Shown here one piece after another: positions 27,458 to 35,650 of a DNA stretch of 64,000 nucleotides (positions are counted from its first letter, which is position 1; every line of letters starts with the position of its first letter). The DNA lies in the NCBI GenBank assembly GCA_038234715.1, contig JBBQTD010000006.1, positions 61,198-125,197 on the forward strand, in the 5' to 3' direction. The position numbers and the translations under genes are program-made. The notes under the pieces were generated by a model. That model worked only from the letters and a program-made list of their open reading frames with translations. It was not told the origin of the DNA and ran no database searches. The stretch is from SZAS-103 sp038234715 (GTDB lineage Bacteria > Pseudomonadota > Gammaproteobacteria > Xanthomonadales > Xanthomonadaceae).

Positions 27458-30400
27458 TCAGTCAACGAACGCGCGCGCATTGCGGAACAGTTGCATCCAT
27501 GGCGAGTCTTCGCCCCACTGGGACGGACGCCAGCTCATCTGCACGCTGCGGAACACCCGTTCGGGGTGCGGCATCATCAACGTCGCACGGCCGTCGCTGC
27601 TGGTGAGTCCTGCGATCGCATCCGGCGAACCATTCGGGTTGGCGGGATAGCGCGTCGCTATGCGCCCGGCTCCATCGACATAGCGCACCGCGACGTGGGC
27701 CGCCTTGCGATCGGCGTCGACATCGAACGCCGCGCGTCCCTCGCCGTGCGCGACCACGACCGGAATGCGCGACCCCGCCATGTCGGCCAACAGGACCGAC
27801 GGCGAATCCAGGACTTCCAGCAACGCAAGCCGGGCTTCGTATTGTTCGGACCGGTTGCGCAGGAAACGCGGCCAGTGCGCGGCGCCAGGGATGAGCTCGC
27901 GGAGCTGCGCAAGCATCTGGCAACCGTTGCACGCGCCGAGGGTGAAACTGTCCTGGCGGGCGAAAAACGTTGCGAACTGTTCGCGCAGCCACGGGCGTTC
28001 GAGGATCGACGTCGCCCAGCCGCGTCCGGCACCAAGCACGTCGCCATAGGAAAACCCACCGCACGCAGCCAGGCCCTTGAACCCATCGAGCACGACCCGT
28101 CGCTCGATGAGGTCCGACATGTGCACATCCACCGCTTCGAATCCCGCGCGATCGAATGCGGCGGCCATCTCGACCTGGCCGTTGACGCCCTGCTCGCGCA
28201 GGATCGCGATACGCGGCCTGGACAAGCCGGGAATCGGGAATCGGGAATCGGGAATCGGCGAAACTCCAGCACCGACGCTCGCGGCATCAGTGGGGTCGAA
28301 GGTGAGGTGCGTGGTCAGCGGTGGCGCGTTGAAATCGCGACGTGCGCCGCGTTCCTCTTCGGCGCAGGCCGGGTCATCGCGCATCGATTGCATCGCGTGG
28401 GTCACCGACCACCATGCATCGAACGCTTCCTGCCAGGTCCATTCGGCAATCGTCGCGCGTTCGCGTTGCACGCGGATCGTGGGCGTCGCGACCGGGCGAC
28501 CGATGCGCTGTGCGCAGGAGGTAAGATCGTGGCGATCGACGAGGTCGGCGAACTCCGCGCGATTCTCAAGGGCGACCTGCACGATCGCACCGAGTTCCTC
28601 ATTGAACAGTGCGCGCGCGGCGTCCTCGCCGCGATGGTCGAGGCTGATCTCGAGCCCCACGCGTGAAGCGAATGCAAGCTCGCACAGCGCGGCGAACGCG
28701 CCACCATCGGAACGGTCATGGTATGCGAGCAGCAAGCCATCGCGGCGCGCATGCTGGATCAGGTCGAAGAACCGGCGCAGCAGCACCGGATCGTCGAGGT
28801 CCGGGCAGGCCCCACCGAATGCGCCATGGCACTGCGCGAAGATCGATCCGCCGATGCGCTGCTGGCCCGCGCCCAGGCCGATCAGCCAAAGTTCGGAATC
28901 AACGTTGGCGGCGAGCACGGGCTGCAGTTGTTCGCGCACGTCGGCGATCCGTGCGAATGCCGAAACCACCAGCGACACGGGCGAGACCGTCTTGCGCAAC
29001 CCACCGTCGTGCTGCCATTGCGCCTGCATCGACAGCGAATCCTTGCCCACCGGGATGCTGATCCCGAGTTCCGGGCACAGTTCCATGCCGATCGCATGCA
29101 CCGCATCGAACAGCAGCGCATCTTCGCCCTCGAAGCCGGCGGCAGCCATCCAGTTCGCCGACAGCTTGACCTCGGCCAGCGATGCAACCGGCGCGGCGGC
29201 AAGATTCGTGATCGCCTCGCCAACCGCCATGCGTGCGCTCGCGGCGGCGTCGAGCAGAGCGAGTGGCGTGCGCTCACCGATCGCCATCGCCTCGCCGGTG
29301 TAGCCGTCGAAATCGTCGAGGGTGATCGCGCAATCGGCAAGCGGCAGCTGCCACGGTCCGACCATCTGGTCGCGTGCGCATAGGCCGCCGACGCTGCGGT
29401 CGCCAATCGTGACCAGGAAGTTTTTCGCGGCAACGCTCGGATGCGCGAGCACGCGCAAGCCGGCATCGTGCAGCGCCTTGGGATTGGCGTCGAGCGCTGC
29501 GGTATCCACCTTGTGCCATCGCGTTGCGCGCGGTCGCTGCGTCTCGCGGTGCAACTGCGGCGCGTTGCCGAACAGCAGGTCCATTGGCATGGCGATGGGG
29601 TGCTGCGCATCGTGAATCGTGAATCGTGAATCGGAAGAGTCCCGTGCGTCCCTGAGTATCAGTTGTTGCTCGGCCGTCGCCGAACCGACGATCGCGAAGG
29701 GACAGCGCTCGCGCGCGCACAGGGCGGAGAATTCGGCGAGCCGGTCCGCGCCAACCCCGAGCACGTAGCGCTCCTGCGCTTCATTGCTCCAGATCTGCAT
29801 CGGGGACAACGATGGGTCGTCGCTCGGGATCGCGCGCAGGTCGATGATGCCGCCGACTTCCGAGTCGTGCAGCAGTTCCGGAATTGCGTTGGACAGGCCC
29901 CCGGCACCCACGTCGTGGATGCACAGGATCGGACTGTCGTCGCCCATGGCGACGCAACGGTCGATGACTTCCTGGCAGCGACGTTCGAGCTCGGGGTTGT
30001 CGCGCTGCACGGATGCGAAGTCGAGATCCTCCGAGCTGTCGCCAGATGCGACCGAGGATGCCGCGCCGCCGCCCAGTCCAATCAGCATGGCCGGTCCGCC
30101 GAGCACGATCACGCTGTCGCCGGGCCGCAGCGGACGCTTGCGCACCAGTGCAACCTCGACCGCGCCGAGGCCGCCAGCGAGCATGATCGGCTTGTCGTAG
30201 CCGCGCAGCACGCCGGGAACGGCGGTCGCGATCTCGAAGGAACGAAAATAGCCGCACAACGCCGGACGCCCGAATTCGTTGTTGAACGCGGCCGCGCCGA
30301 TCGGTCCGTCGCGCATGATCTGGAACGCGCTCGCCATGCGCGGGTTCAGCGGCCGCATGGTTTCCCAGGGCTGCGGCAGCGACGGGATGCGCAGGTGCGA

Positions 30401-31408
30401 TACCGAGAACCCGGTCAGACCGGCCTTGGGCTTGCCACCCCGACCCGTGGCTCCCTCGTCCCTGATTTCCCCGCCAGCGCCGGTCGCAGCCCCCGCAAAC
30501 GGCGCGATCGCGGTTGGATGGTTGTGGGTTTCGACCTTGATGCAGAAGGCCGACGGTCGCAGCGGACCAACCCGGTACACGCCTTCGGCGGACGGGCGAA
30601 ACGCCTGCGCCGGGAAACCTTCCACGACGGCGGCATTGTCGTTGTAGGCGGACAGCGTGAGCTCGGGCGCTTCAGCGTGGGTGTGGCGGATCATCTTGAA
30701 CAGCGATCGCGGCTGCGGCTCGCCGTCGACGGTGAACTGCGCGTTGAAAATCTTGTGCCGGCAGTGCTCCGAATTGGCCTGCGCGAACATCATCAGTTCG
30801 GCATCGGACGGGTCGCGTTCGAGTTCGCCGAAGCGTCGGCGCAAGTAGGCGATTTCATCCTCGGACAGCGCAAGCCCGAGGCGGACATTCGCCGCGTCCA
30901 GGTGGGCCAGTGCGATCCGTTCCAGCTCGCCGCGCGCAGGAATCGCGAACATTCGGGTGGCCTCGTCGCGACTGCGCAACAAGGACTGCGTCATTGGGTC
31001 GTGCAGCAGGCGCGCAATCGCCGGCCATTCCGACGCAGGGCCATCCGGCAGCTTTGCGATGTCCAGCCGCAGGCCGCGCTCGACGCGATGCACGGGCAGC
31101 CCCGCGCCGCGCAGGATCTCGGTTGCCTTGCTTGCCCACGGCGACAGCGTGCCCAGGCGCGGCACCACGAACAACGCATTCGGGTGGGGTTCCGCGCCGG
31201 CCACCGGCGTCCCTTCGAGGATGCGCGCCATCACGTTGCGGTCGAGAGTTGCGCCATCGCCAGCGCCGTCGGCGTCGGCGTCCGGATCAACGAAATACAT
31301 GTGCCTGGCGCCGCTGACGCGGAGGCCATCGTTCAACGCACGCAGGCTGGATTCAAGACGGTCGCGACGGAAAGGCGACAGGGCCGGTTGGCCCTCGAGC
31401 ACGATCAT
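27458..31408 (-). CDS. purL: Phosphoribosylformylglycinamidine synthase (FGAM synthase, large type)
   Basis: Fourth step of purine synthesis: FGAR, glutamine and ATP give FGAM. It is the single-chain form of 1316 aa, slightly longer than the common length of about 1290. An N-terminal domain (FGELERDPSDAELMMFAQANSEHCRHKIFN) precedes the synthase core (CIKVETHNHPTAIAPFAGAATG and CIHDVGAGGLSNA). The C-terminal glutaminase domain has the nucleophile Cys (about residue 1158) in LGACNGCQML, and EGRAAF and PHPERVFR further on. The extra length comes partly from two inserts coded by 7-bp repeats: SSDSRFTIHDAQH (about 590-602) and SPIPDSRFPIPG (about 1049-1060), both at linker positions. Confidence 0.97.
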   Translation of the reverse strand: MIVLEGQPALSPFRRDRLESSLRALNDGLRVSGARHMYFVDPDADADGAGDGATLDRNVMARILEGTPVAGAEPHPNALFVVPRLGTLSPWASKATEILRGAGLPVHRVERGLRLDIAKLPDGPASEWPAIARLLHDPMTQSLLRSRDEATRMFAIPARGELERIALAHLDAANVRLGLALSEDEIAYLRRRFGELERDPSDAELMMFAQANSEHCRHKIFNAQFTVDGEPQPRSLFKMIRHTHAEAPELTLSAYNDNAAVVEGFPAQAFRPSAEGVYRVGPLRPSAFCIKVETHNHPTAIAPFAGAATGAGGEIRDEGATGRGGKPKAGLTGFSVSHLRIPSLPQPWETMRPLNPRMASAFQIMRDGPIGAAAFNNEFGRPALCGYFRSFEIATAVPGVLRGYDKPIMLAGGLGAVEVALVRKRPLRPGDSVIVLGGPAMLIGLGGGAASSVASGDSSEDLDFASVQRDNPELERRCQEVIDRCVAMGDDSPILCIHDVGAGGLSNAIPELLHDSEVGGIIDLRAIPSDDPSLSPMQIWSNEAQERYVLGVGADRLAEFSALCARERCPFAIVGSATAEQQLILRDARDSSDSRFTIHDAQHPIAMPMDLLFGNAPQLHRETQRPRATRWHKVDTAALDANPKALHDAGLRVLAHPSVAAKNFLVTIGDRSVGGLCARDQMVGPWQLPLADCAITLDDFDGYTGEAMAIGERTPLALLDAAASARMAVGEAITNLAAAPVASLAEVKLSANWMAAAGFEGEDALLFDAVHAIGMELCPELGISIPVGKDSLSMQAQWQHDGGLRKTVSPVSLVVSAFARIADVREQLQPVLAANVDSELWLIGLGAGQQRIGGSIFAQCHGAFGGACPDLDDPVLLRRFFDLIQHARRDGLLLAYHDRSDGGAFAALCELAFASRVGLEISLDHRGEDAARALFNEELGAIVQVALENRAEFADLVDRHDLTSCAQRIGRPVATPTIRVQRERATIAEWTWQEAFDAWWSVTHAMQSMRDDPACAEEERGARRDFNAPPLTTHLTFDPTDAASVGAGVSPIPDSRFPIPGLSRPRIAILREQGVNGQVEMAAAFDRAGFEAVDVHMSDLIERRVVLDGFKGLAACGGFSYGDVLGAGRGWATSILERPWLREQFATFFARQDSFTLGACNGCQMLAQLRELIPGAAHWPRFLRNRSEQYEARLALLEVLDSPSVLLADMAGSRIPVVVAHGEGRAAFDVDADRKAAHVAVRYVDGAGRIATRYPANPNGSPDAIAGLTSSDGRATLMMPHPERVFRSVQMSWRPSQWGEDSPWMQLFRNARAFVD
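28229..28256. repeat. Heptamer array GGGAATC x4 inside purL
   Basis: Four exact head-to-tail copies of GGGAATC (plus strand) lie within the purL reading frame, coding the segment IPDSRFPIP in the linker before the glutaminase domain (about residues 1051-1060). Similar heptamer arrays occur between genes in this window, at 37118-37152. Confidence 0.93.
29612..29632. repeat. Heptamer array GTGAATC x3 inside purL
   Basis: Three exact copies of GTGAATC (plus strand) within purL, coding DSRFTIH (about residues 593-599). The unit differs by one base from the GGGAATC unit of the other insert in the same gene, and the peptide is similar because the frame is the same. Confidence 0.9.
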
Positions 31409-31494
31409 GTGGAGCTTCTGCTTCCGGCGCGTTGCGGCGGGACGCGTATTCTAGCCCAGCCAACCCCGCGCCGCCGGCGCGGGGCTCGCGGCAA

Positions 31495-32316
31495 TCAGGA
31501 ATTTGGCTTTGCGGCGAGCGAATCGAGCTTCGTGCGCATCTCGGTCGGGGACAGGTAGCCGCCGATCTGGGTGCCATCGGCAGCGTATATCGCCGGTGTG
31601 CCATCGACGCCGACATGCAGCCCGAGGTTGTAGTCCATGGTGACCGGATTGGCGCAATTGACCTTCGGCACCGACAGGCCTTTCTTGGCATTGGTGAACG
31701 CCTCGCGACGGTCGGCCGCGCACCAGACCGACACAGCCTTGTCGTAGGATTCGCCGCCGATCCCGGTGCGCGGGAAAAACAGATAGTCCACCGCAATGCC
31801 TGCCCGGTTGTAGTCGTTGATCTGGGAATGCATCTTGCGGCAAAACCCGCAATCGACGTCGGTGAAAACGGTTACTGTGTATTTCGGGTGGCTGGGTGCG
31901 AACACGATCATCTGCGAAGCGGTGATCGCCTTGAGCGCGCCACGGCGCGCAACCGCGCGCGCATCCTCGGTCAGGTTGCGCTTGCTGGCGACGTCGATCA
32001 GGTTGCCCGAGAAGAGGTATTTCCCGTCGTTGCTTACGTACACCGTCTCGCGATCGGTGTTGACCTCCATGAACCCCGTGATCGGCGAAGGACGCACACT
32101 GTCGATCTTGACTGCGGGAGCCATCGCCGTCATTGCCTTGCGCGCTGCTGCTTCGCCGGGCGCTATCGGGGCAGTCGCGACTGGCGCGGCGACGTTGCCG
32201 GTGACTGTTGCGGGAGCCGTGCCCGGGACGGCGGCAGCGAATGCGGCAAGGCATGCGCCGAGCGCAATCTGACCAAACGCGATGGCAAGCTGGGAACGGT
32301 GGAGCGGACGCGTCAT
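31495..32316 (-). CDS. dsbC: Periplasmic disulfide isomerase DsbC
   Basis: Thiol-disulfide isomerase that corrects wrong disulfides in exported proteins. It has 273 aa with an N-terminal signal (LAIAFGQIALGACLAAFAAA), an Ala/Pro-rich spacer, a dimerisation-type domain (DGKYLFSGNLIDVASKRNLTE) and a thioredoxin fold with the active site CGFC at residues 156-159 (FTDVDCGFCRKMH) and the cis-Pro loop GTPAIYAADG. A second Cys pair lies in VWCAADR and VNCANPV. The chosen ATG has GAGG just upstream; another ATG lies four codons earlier. It sits between xerD and purL on the same strand. Its substrates could include the secreted proteins handled by the T2SS. Confidence 0.94.
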   Translation of the reverse strand: MTRPLHRSQLAIAFGQIALGACLAAFAAAVPGTAPATVTGNVAAPVATAPIAPGEAAARKAMTAMAPAVKIDSVRPSPITGFMEVNTDRETVYVSNDGKYLFSGNLIDVASKRNLTEDARAVARRGALKAITASQMIVFAPSHPKYTVTVFTDVDCGFCRKMHSQINDYNRAGIAVDYLFFPRTGIGGESYDKAVSVWCAADRREAFTNAKKGLSVPKVNCANPVTMDYNLGLHVGVDGTPAIYAADGTQIGGYLSPTEMRTKLDSLAAKPNS

Positions 32317-32467
32317 GCGAAACCTCATCAGGCGGATGCGCAACCAACCGACCCAGTCATGGACCAGCCACAGGCGCAAGGGTCGCCATTCTCGCATCAA
32401 GCAGGTTGCACCGGCGTGAAATTGCGCTCGCGCCGACAGTCGCGTTCATCTGCCCGCCATGCGGCAC

Positions 32468-33421
32468 TCAGGCGCGCGGGTGATGGTTCTGGTGCAGCCG
32501 CTTGAGGCCTTCGGTGGCGACCATCGTATAGATCTGGGTCGTTGACAGGCTCGCGTGGCCGAGCAGCATCTGCAGCACACGCAGGTCCGCTCCGTGGTTG
32601 AGCAAATGGGTTGCGAACGAGTGGCGCAGTCCATGCGGAGTGACCAGTGCCGGGTCCACTCCGGCCCGCGCAGCGAGCTTCTTGAGGGTGGTCCAGAACT
32701 GTTGTCGGGTCAGCGTCTCGCCACGCGTGCCGAGGAACAGCGGCAGCCGCGGCAGTTTCCCCGCAAAGCGTGGCCGCGCTGCATCGAGATACCGCTGCAG
32801 CCAATGCTGGGCCTCTTCTCCGAGCGGCACCAACCGTTCCTTGCTGCCCTTGCCGGTAACGCGCACCACGCCCTGGCGCAGGTTCAGCCCTGCGGTCGGC
32901 AATGAGACAAGCTCGCTGACACGCAGGCCCGTCGCGTACATCAATTCGAGCATCGCTCGGTCGCGCAGCCCGGACGGATCGTTAACGTCGGGCGCAGCCA
33001 GCAGGGCTTCGACCTGCGATTCGGACAGCGCCTTGGGTAGCGAGCGCCCCAGCTTTGGCGCTTCAAGCAACGCCGCGGGATCGACCACGATCGCCCGCCG
33101 CCGCAGAAGTTGCGCGTAAAAGGCGCGAAGCGCCGACAGCAACCGCGCATTGCTGCGAGCGGCGTAGCCCAGGCGCGTGCGCTCGGCGAAATAGTCGAAC
33201 AGCGCGCCGCGATCGGCGGTTTCAAGGGTCGAGCCGCTCGTGTCGAGCCAGCGCGCAAGTCCCTCAAGATCGCGGCGGTAGCTGTCGAGTGTCTGCCGCG
33301 CCAACCCCGACTCGGCCCACGCGCGCTCCAGGAACGTCGCAATCGCATCCGCATCGCAGACGGACGGCGGCGAAAGTGACTGCACGTGGCGACGACGATC
33401 CGCGGGAGTGCTGCGTGGCAT
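32468..33421 (-). CDS. xerD: Site-specific tyrosine recombinase XerD
   Basis: Resolves chromosome dimers at dif together with XerC. It has 317 aa. The N-terminal SAM-like core-binding domain (FLERAWAESGLARQTLDSYRRDL) precedes the catalytic domain: the Arg in ATGLRVSELVSL, the Lys of GKGSKERLVPL, HGLRHSFATHLL (His-x-x-Arg), LGHASLSTTQIYTMV with His and the nucleophile Tyr. The end AEGLKRLHQNHHPRA type tail is XerD-like. The neighbouring dsbC also supports XerD over XerC. It is divergent from the RDD protein gene with 47 bp between. Confidence 0.95.
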   Translation of the reverse strand: MPRSTPADRRRHVQSLSPPSVCDADAIATFLERAWAESGLARQTLDSYRRDLEGLARWLDTSGSTLETADRGALFDYFAERTRLGYAARSNARLLSALRAFYAQLLRRRAIVVDPAALLEAPKLGRSLPKALSESQVEALLAAPDVNDPSGLRDRAMLELMYATGLRVSELVSLPTAGLNLRQGVVRVTGKGSKERLVPLGEEAQHWLQRYLDAARPRFAGKLPRLPLFLGTRGETLTRQQFWTTLKKLAARAGVDPALVTPHGLRHSFATHLLNHGADLRVLQMLLGHASLSTTQIYTMVATEGLKRLHQNHHPRA

Positions 33422-33468
33422 CCGCGCAGCTTAGCCAGTGCAAGCCGGTGCCGGCTATGCTGTCGCGC

Positions 33469-33957
33469 ATGCAGCAACCATCCAGCACGCCTGCAACTCC
33501 CGCAGGAAAACCAACGCCGACAGCACATCCCGCACACCTGGGCTGGCGCATTCTGGCGATGGTGTACGACCTGTTTCCGGCGTTGGCACTGTGGTTCGTG
33601 GCCTGCTACGCGATCGAACTGACGCACCGGGCGCAATCGATGGCGTCGCTGCATCCGGACGTGCTGGTCGGCGATCTCGAGTTGCTCTTGTTGTGGCTGA
33701 TCCCCGGAATCTATGCCGTGGCCTCGTGGCGCCGGGGAGGCCAGACCATCGGTATGCGCCCCTGGCGTCTGAAGGTGGTGGCCGCAGATGGACGGCCGGC
33801 CACCTTGCGTGCCCTGTGCCTGCGCTATGTGGTCGCGACCTTGTCGGTGTTCGTGCTGGGCATCGGAATGCTATGGGCGGTCTTCGACGACGAACGTCGC
33901 TGCTGGCACGACGTGGCTGCAGGTACGCGGTTTGTGCGCCTGGATCGAACTGCTTAG
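33469..33957 (+). CDS. RDD-family membrane protein
   Basis: A 162-aa membrane protein with the RDD domain: an N-terminal Pro/Thr-rich cytoplasmic segment, helix 1 (LGWRILAMVYDLFPALALWFV) containing the Arg and Asp of the RDD pattern, a helix near LELLLLWLIPGIYAVASW, the loop RRGGQTIGMRPWRLKVV and a third helix (VVATLSVFVLGIGMLWAVF) followed by DDERRCWHDVAAGTRFV, the usual end of the family. RDD proteins have been linked to ion transport in some bacteria; no specific role can be given here. An in-frame ATG four codons upstream (33457) is an alternative start. Confidence 0.88.
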   Translation: MQQPSSTPATPAGKPTPTAHPAHLGWRILAMVYDLFPALALWFVACYAIELTHRAQSMASLHPDVLVGDLELLLLWLIPGIYAVASWRRGGQTIGMRPWRLKVVAADGRPATLRALCLRYVVATLSVFVLGIGMLWAVFDDERRCWHDVAAGTRFVRLDRTA

Positions 33958-33996
33958 GGATGGTCTGAACAAGTCCATCCTGGACTTGTTCACGCG
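33955..33996. repeat. Inverted-repeat element shared with 3786-3830
   Basis: Begins at the end of the RDD gene. GAACAAGTCC (33967-33976) and GGACTTGTTC (33982-33991) form a perfect 10-bp stem with a five-base loop, preceded by TTAGGGATGGTCT. The block at 3786-3830 reads almost the same on the opposite strand (TTAGGAATGGTGT before its stem). Both copies lie between convergent genes, so the element may serve as a terminator for both. Confidence 0.75.
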
Positions 33997-34062
33997 GGAA
34001 GGGCCAGCATGGTGCGAAACGACAGCCATTTTGCGCAGTTGGCAGCCGGCACCTCGCGGGTC

Positions 34063-35160
34063 TCAAATCTGGCGCCTGAAGTACAGCCGCGAGGCAAGCA
34101 GGACCAGCAATGGCGGGGCGACGTGTGCGCCCCACAACGGCAGGTGGTAGATCGTCGCAAGGTTCTGTGCCAGCCGCTGCAACAGGAAATAGGTCAGGCC
34201 ACACACGATGCCGGCAAACAGGCGCTTGCCGAATCCACCGCTGCGCAGCTGGCCGAAAGCGAACGGAAGCGCTGCCATGCACAGCGCGAGCACGTTGAGC
34301 GGATACAGCCAGCGCGCCCAGTACGCATTCTCGAAATCGCTCGCATCCACCTGGTTGCGGTGCATGTAGTCGATATTGCGGCGCAATTCCGTGGTGGACT
34401 GGTAGCGCGGGTGTTCAATGCCAGCGAGCACCGTCTCGGGGCGCATTCCGGACTTCCATTCCTGGGTCGGCAGGTGGCGGGTGGTGACCGATGCGCCAGT
34501 GAGGTCAGTGCGGTTGACGTCGAACAAGGTCCACCGCGCGTTGTGATATTCGGCCTTGTGCGCATGGATCAGGGTGAGCAACGTGCCATTCGGGTCGAAC
34601 TCGTAAAGTCGCAGGTCGGCAAGATCGACGTCGCGCGCGCCTCCATGCACCCGTTTCGCGCCGGCGCGCGCATTGACGAACGTATTGCCGTCGCGCGCCC
34701 AGAGCCCCGTTCCGGACGCCACGGAAACCGAACTCGACTTCGCCGACAGTGAGAGGGTTTCAGCGGCCAGCTCGCCCGCCGGCCCCAAAGTCTCGGCGTC
34801 CACCATCATCGCTGCCGTGACCACCGCCAGACCGACCACCGCGCCCATGCAGATGCGCCAGCGGGAAATGCCCGCTGCGCGCAACGCGACCAGCTCGGAT
34901 GTCCCCGCCAGCCCGCCCATACCGAGCAGGCTGCCAATCAGCGCAGCAGTCGGGAACAGGTCGTAGGTGCGGCGCGGCAGCGTACAAACGATGTACAGCA
35001 CCACGTGGCCGATGCTGTAGCCGCCCTTGCCAAGCTGGTCGAGCTCGCCGGCAAAATCGAATATCGACGAAAACGCGACAAGGACAAGCCAGACCTGCAA
35101 CAGGGACGCGAAGACCGAGCGTGCCACAAGTCGGTCGTGCAACAGCGGTCGCAGCCTCAC
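34063..35160 (-). CDS. lptG: LPS export ABC transporter permease LptG
   Basis: Inner-membrane permease that with LptF and the ATPase LptB extracts LPS and feeds it to the Lpt bridge. It has 365 aa from a GTG. N-terminal helices (VFASLLQVWLVLVAFSSIFDF, LFPTAALIGSLLGMGGLAG) carry the coupling region TSELVALRAAGISRW. A periplasmic jelly-roll part follows (GLWARDGNTFVNAR, TRHLPTQEWKSGMRPETV), and three C-terminal helices (WLYPLNVLALCMAALPFAFG and after). The GTG overlaps the stop of a short upstream frame (GTGA). The usual partner gene lptF is not found directly upstream. Confidence 0.93.
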   Translation of the reverse strand: MRLRPLLHDRLVARSVFASLLQVWLVLVAFSSIFDFAGELDQLGKGGYSIGHVVLYIVCTLPRRTYDLFPTAALIGSLLGMGGLAGTSELVALRAAGISRWRICMGAVVGLAVVTAAMMVDAETLGPAGELAAETLSLSAKSSSVSVASGTGLWARDGNTFVNARAGAKRVHGGARDVDLADLRLYEFDPNGTLLTLIHAHKAEYHNARWTLFDVNRTDLTGASVTTRHLPTQEWKSGMRPETVLAGIEHPRYQSTTELRRNIDYMHRNQVDASDFENAYWARWLYPLNVLALCMAALPFAFGQLRSGGFGKRLFAGIVCGLTYFLLQRLAQNLATIYHLPLWGAHVAPPLLVLLASRLYFRRQI

Positions 35161-35650
35161 GCGATCACCGAATGCGACGTCAGCGACCACCCATTGCTGC
35201 AAGCAGACCCCATACCCTGCACCAGCATCGGCGTGTGCGGCGACCCCCGCCCTGGCGGCAGGAGGCGTGGCGCTTGCAGGCCCAGCTTCGAGAACATCTG
35301 TGTCACCGGCACCAGGCCTTGGGGATTGGCACCAGCTGATCGACGACGACCGCGCCCAGCGACTCGAACAGCGGCATCACTTGGGCGGTCGACGTCGGCG
35401 GGACGAAATGGCGCAACAGGTAGCGGTTGGTGGTAAGCACGGACTTCTGCTCAAGGGTCTGGGCGGCGGAGGGCAACAACGCGCACCGGGTTGTGATAAT
35501 TGGTGAGCTCGAGCTTGGCATGAAAGGCGTGTGGGCTTGCTTTAGACTCTGTCGTTTCAGATTGGCGCCAAGCCGCATCAAGGAACGCATCGCCCCAAGT
35601 GGGGCGGCGCCGATGTCCCCACCGCAACTGCATTCTACGGAACTTCGCCG
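35161..35650. other. Site where lptF is expected; only 490 bp present
   Basis: In related genomes lptF fills the space between lptG and pepA and is about 1.1 kb long. Here 490 bp remain. On the minus strand two tiny frames are chained to lptG by GTGA overlaps: 35303-35441 (45 aa, starting VLTTNRYLLRHFV) and 35157-35306 (49 aa). The first start resembles the opening RYLL segment of LptF, and its codons have GC-rich third positions as in real genes here. Neither frame shows membrane helices. The part next to pepA (35442-35650) should hold the divergent promoters. Confidence 0.5.
35303..35441 (-). pseudogene. lptF: Possible 5' remnant of lptF
   Basis: A 45-codon frame from a GTG, beginning VLTTNRYLLRHFVPP and ending at TGA. 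The RYLLRHF segment resembles the first cytoplasmic residues of LptF proteins, and the position (divergent from pepA, upstream of lptG) is that of lptF. The rest (VMPLFESLGAVVVDQLVPI) does not match the LptF membrane domain as far as I can tell. It could equally be an unrelated small ORF, or the result of a deletion or assembly collapse. Confidence 0.3.

Noticed and set aside
29663..31558. A 631-codon plus-strand open frame
   Set aside because: Antisense shadow of purL.
32468..33421. XerD as part of a mobile element
   Set aside because: Length, motifs and the dsbC neighbour fit the housekeeping recombinase; there are no attachment-site repeats or cargo genes around it.
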